The notes below the pieces were generated by a model that searched no databases, was not told the origin of the DNA, and saw only the letters and a program-made list of their open reading frames with translations. Shown here piece after piece: positions 12,039-29,588 of a stretch of DNA of 64,000 bases. The translations under genes were made by a program, and so were the position numbers. Origin of the DNA: Cerrena zonata (lineage: Eukaryota > Basidiomycota > Agaricomycetes > Polyporales > Cerrenaceae); NCBI GenBank assembly GCA_038087015.1, contig JASBNA010000006.1, forward strand, positions 930,001-994,000, read 5' to 3'. Within the stretch, counting starts at the first letter, position 1. Each line of letters begins with the position of its first letter.

Positions 12039-14458
12039 ATGGCTGCTACGACGGCAAACACCAAACGCTTTACACGAGAAGAAGTTGCAAAGGTAAGACA
12101 TCCACAATACATTGAATTCTACTGGCTGCTGATAACGGTGCTTTGTGATTGGTAGCATAACACCGAGAATGACCTCGTATGTCTTGTGCATTTTTCCGCA
12201 CTACACATAACCCTCTCTAACATAACCCTCGATGTTTAGTGGGTTATCATCGACTCGAGAGTCTTTGACCTCACACGTTTCAAGAATCTCCACCCCGGAG
12301 GTTCGAACGTCCTTCTAGATGAAGCTATTCGTGCGTATCCCTGAAAGGTTTGATGCCGGAAGTAATGGCCCCTTACATCCTCCCACAGCTGGACAAGACG
12401 CAACTGAAGCTTTCTTCGGACTTCATCGTTATGAGGTGCTTGAACGCCCTCAATATCAGCGTTTACAGGTCGGTGTTGTCGAAGGAGAAGAACCCCAGCT
12501 GTATGGTATGGTCAAGGGTAAAATCAGCGAAGTCCCATACGCCGAACCATCGTGGTTAGTCAAAGGCTATCACAGTCCCTATTTCACCGACGTAAGTGGT
12601 CTGATACTTCTGTACCTTTCAGCGTACTCATACAGTACGCAAATAGAACCATAGACGTTTCCAAGAAGCTATCAGAGAGTTTTTCGACGAACATGTCTAT
12701 CCCGATGCTCAAGTAAATACATACAAATATTCTATTTTTTAACGTTCAAGCTGACTCTATCACTCCAGGCACGAGAATTAGATGGCAAGCGTCCATCACA
12801 GGATCTGCTTGACAAAATGGGGTGAGCATTCAATTCCCTTGATCATCTATGTCTTTACTCAAATTTCAAATTTCTCAGTGCATTGAATCTTCATGCTATG
12901 CGTATGGGCCCAGGTAAACACCTGAAAGGCCTTACACTGATGAATGGCATCGTCAAACCAGAAGAGGTACGCTGTCCCAACTCCTCAATTACAAATAATG
13001 GCTCATTATCTTTCAAATAGTTTGACTACTTCCATGAAGTAAGTCTCCCACAATCGCCGCACACATTCCCCTTAACACTTTTCTGACACCTCATTGTTTC
13101 AAGCTTATCATCACCCAAGAACTCGTCCGTTGCGGCTGCCGTGGGTACGGCGATGGTCTCTTGGGCGGTTGTGTCATCGGTCTTCCTCCCGTCCTCAACT
13201 TCGGCTCGCCCGAGCTCAAAGCCAAAGTCGTGCCCGAGGTCCTTAGCGGCAAGAAGTTTATCTGTCTCGCCGTAAGTATATCTATCTCCGTATCCCTTCA
13301 TCCCCGAAATCATCGTACCATATCCCTTTGCTCTGCATGATGATTGGTTTTGGACTGACGTTGGCTTATTGATGATCGGTGTTGAAATATAGATCTCCGA
13401 AGCGCATGCGGGTAGCGATGTCTTCGGTCTGCAGACGACAGCGACCAAGACCGAGGATGGTAAACATTGGATCATTTCGGGTACGAAAAAATGGATCACG
13501 AACGGAACGTACGTGCAACAATTTTTTGTCCTCTCGATATTGTATAATGGCGCTAATTCGATAATGTCATGGAATTGTAAATATCCAGCTTTGCAGACTA
13601 GTGAGTACAATTGGCACTTTATGTGACGTTTACGTATTCAACCTTCCTCCTTTTATTCTAGCTTCACTGTAGGATGCAAAACAGAAGACGGCTTCACAGT
13701 CATCCTCGTCGAACGAGGCGAAGGTGTCGAAACCAAGCCCATCAAGACCTCGTATTCATCAACAGCCGGAACAGCTTACATCACTTTTGACAATGTCAAA
13801 GTCCCTGTTGAAAACACACTCGGAGAGGAGGGTGGAGGAATTTTCGTCATGCTGAGTAACTTCAACCATGAACGTTGGGCGATGTGTTGCGTTAGCGCGC
13901 GAGCTCAGAGGTGTTTAGTTGAGGAATGTTTGAAGTGTGTTATATTTTTCTTATTTCTGTTGTTTGGAGGAATGGTTTCTAACGCGTCTCGATAGGTGGA
14001 TCACCCAACGAAAGGCATTCGGCAAGCCTCTTAGTGCACAACCGGTAGTTAGGAACAAACTTGCAACGATGATCGCAAGAACGGAGGGATCGCAGAACTG
14101 GCTAGAAAACATCACCTACCAGATGTGTAACATGTCGTATAAGGAACAAGCAAACAAACTCGCAGGACCTATCGCATTCCTGAAGATGTCGAGTACACGC
14201 TCAGCACAACTAACTGCTACTGACGCAGTCCAGATCTTCGGAGGTCGTGCTGTCACACAATCGGGTATGGGTCGATTTGTCGAACACGCTCACAGAACTG
14301 CACCATTCGATGCTCTTCTTGGAGGAGGTTAGTATCTTATATCCTAATAAATCGCGAAATAATATCACTAACGCGTTCAACTAATAGCTGAGGACGTCCT
14401 TGCCGATCTTGGTGTTAGGCAGGCAATGCGGGGTATGCCCAAGAATGCCCGTCTATAG
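12039..14458 (+). CDS. Cytochrome b5 / acyl-CoA dehydrogenase fusion
   Basis: Fourteen exons, the first 12039-12092 and the last 14388-14458. Micro-exons are 12156-12176 (21 nt), 13021-13038 (18 nt) and 13589-13600 (12 nt), all needed to keep frame. The N-terminal ~80 residues form a cytochrome b5-like heme domain (WVIIDSRVFDLTRFKNLHPG GS, with HPGG as the heme-His loop; the second His is in the FFGLHRYE stretch). The rest is an acyl-CoA dehydrogenase: ITQELVRCGCRGYGDGLLGG, ISEAHAGSDVFGLQTTA, WIISGTKKWITNGTFADY, RKAFGKPLSAQPVVRNKLA, and VQIFGGRAVTQSG near the C-terminus. The product should oxidise an acyl-CoA to the enoyl-CoA using FAD, with b5 as a built-in electron partner. The fused arrangement is known in fungi; the substrate is not evident. 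Confidence 0.9.
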
Positions 14459-14752
14459 GGGCGCATTCGGACAGGGTTCATTACTATTTTCATTGAGGTT
14501 GTTGTGTGGTGTAAGATGGTACAATACTACCCTTCCAACCCTTAACTTTATACCTGTACCACCGCCCTATTGTCTTTTAGATGTTTCAAAAATTGTCATT
14601 ACTTCGCGTGGTACTTGTATCTATAAATTCTATCCGTATCATTACAAGCACGAAAGTTTTGAGAAACTTTTCCGTGTATCCATTACTCCGTTAATCGGTC
14701 ATCCATACATTTTCGGCATAATACGTAGTCTTGAAGATGGTGTCGTTGGTCT

Positions 14753-20581
<5,829 letters not shown>

Positions 20582-21549
20582 GTCGATTTGAGAACTTGGC
20601 AGCCGAATGAGGCTTCACCGATTCAAGGCCAAGGCTGGAGGAGGGGGCAGGGGACGTGGTCGACCTACGTGAAGCCTTGTGGACCAGATATAAATATGTA
20701 AGCAATCCTCCGGAGCAACCTCCCAGTTGGTATCATCAACCTTATGCATACGGCCGGAAGCAAAGGGCCACGAATGAACACAGCCTGCCAGACGCCTAAC
20801 GGGACCGTGTAACTTCGGCGGAAGCTGCTGACTAGGATGATTTGACATATTGCCGGCGCGAACTATGGTAACTTCAGTACAACGAACATTGGCTCAAGCT
20901 TGTATGCATACGACAATAGGCGACAACTCTGTAAGACAGTTTAGAACTAGTAACTTATTTTTATTACTAAGTTCTGGCCAGCTATTAGGCAATACTGTGA
21001 ACCACCTACACATGTCCTGCTAACGGTGGCGCCGATAAGATAGGCAGCGGCTGTGATTAGCCGAACTTGAATTCGAATCGAGACCGAGCGCGGAGCTGAT
21101 ATGCAACAGCACTTGTATTGAGCAATTTGAACTTACTACTGGTTTTTAAACCAACTTTACTTACCACCAATTACCGAAACATCCTTCATTCAATGTGAAT
21201 CAAAACAGTATAGACAGGAGAGAATTAAAGATGCCGTACATTCACCGGATGGCATTTGCTGCGGATTTCACATACTCTAATACCGAATCTCACCAAACAA
21301 TTCAAATACATACGTACTGCTCATCGTAAGCTGACTCAGGAACGTTCCTTTCATCCACAGAACATCGTAAGGCGGTTATGAGGTGTTTCTGTCAGGGTTT
21401 GAGTTTCTGCTTTCTTAGTGAATTGGTCCACTTGCGTTTACACTGCGTGTACCGATCGGACGCAAATATCAGCGAAGCCCAAAGTCCGCAGGAGGTCAAA
21501 TACAATCAACCACGGTCAACTCGGGAGCGAGGGGTCAGAGAGAAAATAG
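20582..21549. other. Intergenic between ABC transporter promoter and cyclin 3' flank
   Basis: No coding exon recognised. A near-perfect inverted repeat (AGAACTAGTAA ... TTACTAAGTTCT) lies around 20945-20977. The part next to 20581 should hold the transporter promoter. Confidence 0.35.
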
Positions 21550-22612
21550 ATTAAACACAATAAACAAAGGGGCTCTAGCGCACAGCGCAACGGCTCAGGT
21601 CATACTATGTACAGACATAACAGTATTGTACGGATAGATACCTTCAACGTCTACGTGTGGAGGCAAGGGGAGCGGCCATGCGAAATAGGATCTGGTGCAA
21701 GTTGCGCGTGCGTACGTTTCCAGGGAGGGGGAAGAAGTAGTAAAGGTTGTAGGGGGAGGATTGGAAATTAGAAGATAACTTAAACAAGGGGAGGGTGTGC
21801 CGATATTTAGAGGCATAGAGGCAGCTGACTTTTGCGGAGGGAAAACAAGGGGAAAGACAGGATACGAAGCGAATTTTAACAAAGCAAAAAAAAAACTTTG
21901 AGGGAAAGCTTGGTAAAAGCAAGGTCGAGGGAGAGTGCGACAAAGCAAGAGGGGAAGACAAGGGGGGAGAAATTCAAAGGGCGTTTAGCGAGAGTTGCGC
22001 AACGAAACAAAAAAGTGGTACAGCGAAACAAGGAAGGAAAACGGACGACGAAGAAGCTTTGCGAGGGGACGTGCACATACAAAACAAGCATGAGAGGCAT
22101 GGCGGCAAACGAGAGTCCAATACCAACAAGAGACAAGAGAAAGCGAGAAAGGGGATAAGAGAGATGGAGACGAGAGGAGAAAAATGAGAGAAGTGCGCGA
22201 TAATAAGACTGGTGTTCACTGCAGTGGCTTCTTTTGATGCAAGGAGGCATGGCTGAGATGTAAACCATCAAATCGAGAGCGAGGATTTCGAGAAAGCGAG
22301 ACATAGAGGGGGGAAAAGATGATAGTGAGAGATGTTTCGTAGAGCTAAAAATAATATGTTCTTGTGCTTGGTTGAATGTGTGGCGATTCGTGTAATAAGA
22401 CAACGTGTGGAGGATTGATCATGATGCAAAATGCGAACAAAGATGGGAGAAACAAAAATGAGATGATGGAGAATGAGATGCAGACAGCGATGAGGACCAA
22501 AGAGATGAAGTGCAGAGATGGGGACGCAGGGTATGGGGAATGTGTGGATGCATGTGGGCATGGAGGCATACGACATAGAGAAGAGAAACGGGAAACGTCT
22601 ACCATGACCCTC
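21550..22612. other. Purine-rich tract downstream of cyclin B
   Basis: About 1 kb in which the + strand is strongly A+G-rich (GAGAG, GGGGAA, AAAGA patches). On the minus strand this gives long Ser/Pro/Phe/Leu-rich frames with no family features. It lies on the 3' side of the minus-strand cyclin gene and could be its 3' UTR or a strand-asymmetric spacer. Confidence 0.5.
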
Positions 22613-24451
22613 TTATTCCTCGAGGACCATGTTCTCCATGTTGCCTTCTTCCAATGCGTAAGTCATTGCCCACTCCACAGCGAACAGCGACGCCTTGAGG
22701 AACTTCTTGTTGGCGTACTTCTTGAAAACATACTGCTTTGTGAAGGTGTCCTCGGTGAGTTTCTGCACAAGCATCGCGTGGCCAGGAAGGAGGTGTTCTT
22801 CCGTGAAGCCGGAGTGGTAAACGAATGCATCGTTCTAGAAAAAGTCGAACAATCAGAGTCAGTCACGTGAATCTTCACACTGCCAGTCCAAATCGAGCGA
22901 ACAAAACGTGTTGAGGGCGTGTCTCCCACATGCCCACCCTCATATGAACCAACCGCCGCGAAATAAGAGTGAAAGCATCACTTACCCAGTCCCCACCCAA
23001 CATCCTCCTTGCTGTGTACATGCCAATAGCAGCGACCATCGAGGGCTTCACCCGCAAGAATCGGTAGTCAAGAAGGGTGACCTCAGTCAAGAACTTGCAC
23101 AGGGTTCGGGTATTCAAGTCGTAGGAGTCCGCTTTGCTGATCTTGCGCATCCAACTGTATGGTGAGCAGTAGTGGCTGACCTTGAAGTCGAGTGTTTGGA
23201 GCATGATACGCTCGCCCTTGAGGATCTCATCCTTGGTGTATCCCTTCTCGGTCATGTAGACAAACTCGTCAACTGAAGGTGCAAGGATTTCTTCGTACTT
23301 CGCCGCAATGAACATTGCCGTAACGCCGACAAGCTGCAATTTGACAAGGGAAACTATCCGACGAGTGAGGAATCGATCAACAATGTTGATAGCAATCCAG
23401 AGGGTTTCAGGAAGCATGTGGTAACGCAGGTGGACTTGAAGCAACCAATCCACTAGTGTTTGACGCATCGACCAGTTGATCTCACTCTGTGAGTCCATAT
23501 AGTCGGGGTTGGGCATGCTCTCATCCTGTTAATGATATTATTAGCAAACTATTGACAGAAAGAATGGAAACTTGACTAACCTCAAGTTCGGTCATGTATT
23601 CAAAAATCTCATCGGCATACTCGGAGACCATCGTAGGGTCCTCCTCTTCAGTAACCTCCTCGAAGACTTCTCGCACCTGATCAATCTCCCTCTGGAATCG
23701 ATGTGCGCGAGCAGTGCCGACCTCGGGCCAGATGCGAGGTGGTCTGGGTTCCTGAGCTTGTACCTCTTCCTCGTCGACTTCAACACCGATCATCTCTTCT
23801 ACTTCATCTTGGCTGAGGACGAGTTGTGTTCGAGGCTCAACCGCAACAGGGTCCACAATGCGGACAAACTCGACTTCCATGCTATCTTCAGCATCATCGT
23901 GAGCGATCTCAATGACAGGTTCATTAGGAATAACGGTGGCGCGAAGGGGGAGAGTGGGTCGCTGAGCACGGGTAGTAGTCGTTTGAGTAGTCGTGGCACG
24001 AGTAGCACGGACAGGGGACACGCTGAGGGCCGTTGGCTAGTGAGGAGCTCTTACGCTTCAAGCTGACTTCGATGGGCTCCTTGCCAGTGGGCTTCTTGGC
24101 CACCTCCTAGCACCGAGGACATGAGCGTTTATAAGATGTAAGTAACTTAGTAGAATGGAATATACCTTATTGCGGTTGACAGCAGCGGTGGTGACCTCTC
24201 CAAGGGCAGCGCGAGGTTGCGCAAGACCAGTCTTGAGGGCCTGGACGTTGACCATAGTTTGGGAGAGACGAGCGGTGGAAGGTTGTCGTGCATGTCTGCT
24301 CGTGGCGTTTTCGTCGACTTTCGTGCGCCCGGGTCGGTTTCGCATAACAAGCTGAGGTGATGATGCGCATGTTAGTGAAGTGAATGTGAGGTGGTATCAG
24401 AGGGGTGTGTTCCTTGAAAAGAATACTTACTCGGGCGTTGACGTTGGACAT
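22613..24451 (-). CDS. G2/M-type cyclin B (one frame break in the N-terminal region)
   Basis: Exons 24451-24431, 24351-24166, 24106-23581, 23525-22986 and 22834-22613. A destruction-box-like RAALGEVTT lies near residue 60. The cyclin box begins SEINWSMRQTLVDWLLQVHL (MRAIL-type motif) and continues LWIAINIVDRFLTRR, LQLVGVTAMFIAAKYEEI and KFLTEVTLLDYRFLRVKPS. The last exon adds NDAFVYHSGFTEEHLLPGH. Cyclin B activates Cdk1 for mitotic entry and is removed through the D-box by APC/C. Exon 3 enters in one frame (EVAKKPTGKEPIEVSLKRKS) and leaves in another (VRATRATTTQTTTTRAQRP). No AG in the interval gives a frame-correct intron, so one extra base in the G4 run at 24013-24016 is the simplest reading. 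Confidence 0.9.
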
Positions 24452-25078
24452 TGTGTTGAATGTGATCTTGTATATCTACACTGAGGGGGTTGGGGACGCT
24501 GCAGAGGATAGAAAGGAAGGATGTTGGTGGTTGGTATAAACAAAAGAAAACCGGCAAAAGACAAGCTTTGAACCCTAGGGTATGCTGGCAAAGTGGTCAG
24601 CCGCAAGAGGTTGAACCAGTTCAACTTCGCGACTTCAACATTTCGCTTAGCACGTGAGCGCCTAACAAACCCCGGCAAACAACGCGTCGACGCGTCAAAC
24701 GCCCGCCTCCATTCCCCTCCAAGCACTACATCCCCTGACGAAAGGTTCAGAATGCTTGGCGCATTTTTAGGAGTTGTTTTATACAGCTTTCTAACTTTCT
24801 AGGTTTGAATATGAATACGCGCAAATGCCCAATTGCCCATGTTCGAAATTCCTATTTTGACGTGACGCGCTTGTTCTCTCACACGTGTAGTTGAAATACC
24901 GGCACGCATCTACACCGTAGGATATTCGCTATTTTGGAGAGGACACCACAGAAACCCGACAGGTCATATGAGGTCATATGAGGCGCATTCGGGTCCGTAC
25001 ACATCAGACTTTACAGCATAACAAGCCATATAACTTCGTATACGGAGTAGGTAGCAGCCGCTTGTGAATTGCGGTAAT
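24452..25078. other. Cyclin B promoter region and Dbp6 3' flank
   Basis: No coding exon. Contains a directly repeated GGTCATATGA (24964-24983) and, nearer the cyclin start, several GACGCG/ACGCGTC-like stretches (around 24685-24700) resembling MluI cell-cycle boxes. Cell-cycle control through these is inference. Confidence 0.4.
24684..24699. promoter_or_regulatory. Candidate MCB-like sites upstream of cyclin B
   Basis: CGCGTCGACGCGTC within about 240 bp of the cyclin start contains two ACGCG-type cores. MBF-type factors bind ACGCGT/ACGCG in fungi. Functional use here is only inferred. Confidence 0.35.
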
Positions 25079-27636
25079 TTATTTCACATATATTTCACGT
25101 AGTTTAACCAATGATTTCTGGAAAAAAATTAGTGTCTGAAATGACCTCTATGAAACAGCTACGTACCTCGTAGGTAGGCATGAAAGGGGTAAGATCCTTC
25201 TCCGACACACGCATTCGTTTGACCGCATCCATATGGTCTGCCGCTTTGAGCATGTTTTTGAAATATCGCGCCTGATAGGAGGAACTGTATCAAATGTACG
25301 CCCAAACATTCTGAATGAAATATGCATACCTCCTGTTCTTCAACCAACGTCCATGCATCTCCTGTCCTTCCAGCTCGAGCTGTTCGGCCGACTCGATGGA
25401 CGTACTTGCGCATATCAATGGGAGCATCATAGCTGACCACGTGAGAGACATGGCTGATGTCAATTCCACGAGAAATCAAGTCCGAGCACACCAATCTGGA
25501 AAAAGGATCCCAAGATGAGTCGAAGGCATCATGATCAAGCACAGCAATCATTGACGAACATATGAATTTCCTGGTTCTTGAACTGCTCGAGGATAGTTCT
25601 TCGATCGCTTGCACTCAGGTCACTCGAGTACGCTCGTATGACTGTTTGTTTACGTTCAGGACCAGCGTTTTCTTGAGCCCATAGTGATTCGAAGAACTCG
25701 AAGAGTCGAACAAGGCGAGAAGTCGATTCTGCCGACTTTGTGAAGACTAAGGCATTGCTCACGCTATGTTGATGGACTAGGAAAAACAACATCAATGGCT
25801 TCTGCGATGTCTCGCATACGAGCATGTGTTCCTGAGATAATTATCAGTGACGTAATTCATGTATATGTATTCCCAAGCCAGAACTCACCGTTAGAGTGGC
25901 TGGCATGCTGAACTTCTCCATAACGAGATCCATAACCGCATCTTCCTTAGTTGGTAGATTGTTTGTAGCACCTTGAACAACGAAATATTTCGGATTACGC
26001 AAATTTAGTGAGGATATTTTTGATGGGTCCCGGGTGAGTGTCGCAGAGAATAGAAGCTTCTGGCATGACGACTCTTTCCTTTCATCGAGATCGGTATGAA
26101 TGTGTGGGACTCCATGTATCAAATGGTGGTAAGCGGGAGCCATGGCGTCCGGATGGGGAAGTTCAAAAGAAGGGTCGCAGTCTGGAGCGGTGACGTTCGG
26201 CAACGCATCATCGGTGCTTGATGGTCGCGTTGCGGAAAGTACGCGAGCCAACCAATCTTGGAATGACTGTGCGAGCAGCCTATCCGCTTCGTCGATGACC
26301 TGGACATGAGGCATTAGACGAGCTCTAGAACGATAAGCGGTGCAAGGACAAACCAAAAAGCGGAGGTGTTGCAACGAGAAATTGGGCGTGCCGTTGAGAT
26401 GGTCAATAAGCCGACCAGGTGTGCAAATTAGTATGTCAACTTTGCTCGAACCACCTTGAAGACTTAGAATAAATCAAAATGGAAGTTAGTAAAATAAATA
26501 CATGAGGTACGTACTTCGGATTTTTGTCGCCTACTAATTGAGCTTGCTCATGCGCAAAGGAATGTTGTCCGGTTGCCGTGCCAATCTAAAAGCTGTAAAT
26601 GATATGCAATTTAACTGATGGTCAGCGTAGGATTTACCTTTAGGCCTCGACCTTTTGCAATAGCTTCGAATGTTTCCTTGACTTGGTTAACTAGATCTCT
26701 AGTTGGTAGTACAACCAGAGCACGCAACCGAGTAACAATACGAGCAGAAAGAATCTGGGAATGAGAGGTCAGATTATACTGTAAAAATGAGCCTGAATGT
26801 GCGAACCTCAACGATAGGAAGAACGTACGCCAACGTCTTTCCGCTACCAGTTGGCGCGGATGCACAAAGATCGCGAGGAGGATTATAAGGGAGGTACAAT
26901 GATCGTTGTTTACTCTCAGCAAGCAAAAATGGAATGACAGATGTTTGAACTGTGTACAAAAGCATCAATAATACGTGGTGAGATTCAGTAGGTGAAACAT
27001 ACCTGCAAATAATTCCGTGATACCCAACTCTTTTAAACGCTTCACAGTTTTTTCACTCAAGCCAGAGAAAGTGTCATCACCGGACTCCTTGAGTGGGTAT
27101 AATTTCGAGGGATCGACAAGTTCGGCTTCTACAAGAGCTTTATCGAGACCTTGCAGTGCAAGAGTAGCCTTGGAAGGCGCATCCGGTCGTATTGGCAAAG
27201 GAAAAGAGGGTAGAGCAGCAGGTAGAGCAGGAGATGTTTGAGCATCTTTGGCAGGTGAAGGCTCTCTGGACGAAGAAGGGGACACATGTGCTGCAGATTC
27301 TTCCGCAGTGTCTTCCTCTACTTTACGACGTTTTCGAGGGTGCTTGTCCGTATTTGAATCAATCTGAGGTGGTAGAGTTACATTAGACTCTTCGGCTTCA
27401 TTGGAATATTCCTCGTCAGCATCATCATCTTCGTCAGAATGAGGTAACGGTTTTATGGTAGAACCACTAGGATTTGTCTGCGTAGCTCTTTTCTTCCGCC
27501 TGTCCTTTTTCGCTTTTAGGTATCGTTTCTTTGCCTTCGTTTTATCCTGATAGCATTTGTTGTGGGCCTATACCATATATAATTCAAACAAGAACCGTAC
27601 CTTAGGGATCTGAGGAGGAATCGAGGTGGAAGTCAT
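25079..27636 (-). CDS. DEAD-box RNA helicase Dbp6/DDX51-like (60S ribosome biogenesis)
   Basis: Starts [12 protein letters not shown], then an intron. A basic/acidic low-complexity N-terminal region of about 150 residues ([35 protein letters not shown]) looks nucleolar. Helicase motifs in order: [10 protein letters not shown] (Q), APTGSGKT (I), [12 protein letters not shown] (Ia), TPGRLIDHL (Ib), VIDEADRLL (II), [11 protein letters not shown] (III), [13 protein letters not shown] (V), [15 protein letters not shown] (VI). The C-terminus [14 protein letters not shown] comes from a last exon behind an intron at about 25117-25150. The long insert between motifs II and III (SSTDDALPN...DLDERKE) and [16 protein letters not shown] are typical of Dbp6/DDX51, which acts in early pre-60S assembly. 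No frame break seen. It is divergent from the MDR reductase. Confidence 0.9.
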
Positions 27637-28339
27637 GATATACCCACAATTAAGATCAAATTCACGTTCAAGCGCCAGCAGACTCAGAATCTACGATTAG
27701 ATTAGATCGACATCCGCTTCAATTGCCAGTGCCAAGCCGCGAGTCCGAGTCCTTTCAATTTGACCAGTGACAGTCACCATTTCTCAGAGTCGCCCCAGAA
27801 TACTTCAGAATACCCCTCCCTTTCGAAGGTGCTTCGCAGTAAGCTATTGGCTTAATGGCGAAAATATACCGAGGCTGTGATTGACAGTCCACTTCACCCC
27901 AGGTCTGAGACGCTCTACACGTCTAAGGATTACCAAGCACAAACTCACGAAGATGCGTGCAATCTCCCCATTCACCGGGAGCAATGTGGTGTTAGCTAGT
28001 AAATACAAGATCAAATTTTATAGACCCACCTGATTACCCGACACCGTTCCAGTTGTGCTGACATATATTGGAACCCCGGTGCAGTACTTATCCTAACATC
28101 GTCCTAACTTCGATCATACAGTCCAATTTGTTTTGTTCTTGGCGTTAACAGACGAGGTTCCCTACGGTCTTACTAAGGCAATGTGCAATGTTGCGTTCAC
28201 TTGGTGCTTGGTCAGCCTTCCTCTCATTCCGGTCGACTATGGTGTTAGATGACCCGGCAGACCATGTATATAAACTGCTGGAAGTTAGTTGGAAAGAGAT
28301 TCATTCAAACAAGCACCCCTCGACAACACTTTTCGTACG
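27637..28339. promoter_or_regulatory. Divergent promoter DBP6 / MDR reductase
   Basis: 703 bp between two outward-facing starts, with no coding exon. TATATAAA at 28267-28274, about 66 bp before the reductase ATG, is a good TATA box for the rightward gene. The DBP6 side shows no TATA, as usual for a ribosome-biogenesis gene. Confidence 0.55.
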
Positions 28340-29588
28340 ATGTCTACCATTCCATCCAAACACCTTGCAGTTGGCCTCACTTCCCCCACATCGGGCGTGG
28401 TTGCCTTCGAGGTACCCACTCCTCAACCTGGCAGAGATGAGGTCCTAGTTCGTGTAAACTGGGCTTCAGTCTCCTTTTTCGAACTTTGGCAAACTGACTT
28501 CAAGCTACTCGTTGATTACCCCCAACCACTCGGTATTACAATAGCAGGAGAAGTCGTACAGGTCGGAGAGAACGTCGACGTTGCAGTGGGAGACAAAGTT
28601 ATCTCGTTCGGTATGACTTCTAAACAAGAGAGAGCATTCCAAGAATACGCTCTCATCAGCAAGCACAAGATTGGGAAGGTTAGATTTAACCCGACTTATA
28701 ACGAGATTATATACTCATATATGAACCCTAACTTCCACAGTTGCCAGCCAATGTTCTCCCACATGAAGCAGTATCCGTCCCCGACAAGTAAGTCGTTACA
28801 TTCCAATTTTGTAAAATTTCCTAGGCTGATAAGAAAAACTAGTTTTGTAACAACGTACTGGGCTTTGTTCGGAAATCTGAAGCTCCCGGTCCCCTCAGAG
28901 CTTCCCGCAAAGTCCTCTCCACCCGAAGCCGCTACGCCAATCCTCGTCTGGGGTGCTGGGGGAAGTACCGGTCAATACGCGCTTCAGGTTCTCCGTCTTG
29001 CAGGATACACCAATGTCATCGCGGTCGCATCTTCCCACCACCACGAATATCTTCGTTCACTCGGTGCCGCTACTACCCTCGATTACAGAGCTAAGAACAT
29101 TAGCGAGCAAGTGTTAGAAGCCGCCGGCAATCCTGTCAAATATGTTTTTGATACTATCGCAGACGAGCAGTACAGTCTACAACACATAGCAAAATTCGTT
29201 GGAGCAGGCAGTCAAGTCGCGTATCTTCTACCTGTTCGGGTGGGCGCGACAGGTGCAGTCCAAGGGATTAAACAGCAACCAGACATTCCGTTCCCTGACG
29301 GCGTCGAGCTCATCGGTGTCAAGACGGCGATTTACCATCTTTTGGTAAGTAGTTTCCACAAAACAATTCGTCGAAAATAATGCTCAATCATATTCACAGA
29401 ACGAAAAGTTCAAGGAAGAAATACAACCTAAAATCCTTCCTAAACTTCTCGCCGCCGGTTTGATCAAGCCAAACCGTGTTCGCGAGATCACAGGAAATTC
29501 TCTGGCTGAAAGGGTGAACACGGCCTTGAGCCTTCTTAGGAAAGGGGAGGTTAGTGGCGAAAGGCTGGTCGTGAAGGTGTCCGAATAG
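28340..29588 (+). CDS. Medium-chain dehydrogenase/reductase, zinc-independent (quinone/enoyl reductase type)
   Basis: Four exons (28340-28678, 28741-28787, 28843-29344, 29400-29588) give 358 residues. The N-terminal GroES-like fold shows HLAVGLTSPTSGVVAFEVP and PGRDEVLVRVNWASVSFFEL, where zinc-type ADHs have Cys. The Rossmann motif VWGAGGSTGQYALQVLRLAG binds NAD(P)H. YVFDTIADEQYSLQ and the C-terminal KPNRVREI are typical of fungal MDR reductases including the toxD-like group. Without catalytic-zinc ligands it probably reduces an activated double bond or quinone; the substrate is unknown. The ATG at 28340 follows a TATA box by 66 bp; an upstream in-frame extension lacks an ATG. No biosynthetic cluster is visible around it. 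Confidence 0.85.

Noticed and set aside
21595..22605. Several 80-175-codon minus-strand frames
   Set aside because: They come from the purine-rich + strand (Ser/Phe/Leu/Pro bias) and overlap each other in several frames.
23962..24054. 93-nt GTAAGA...GCTCAG intron as the explanation of the cyclin frame break
   Set aside because: 93 is a multiple of three, so splicing it out does not change frame.
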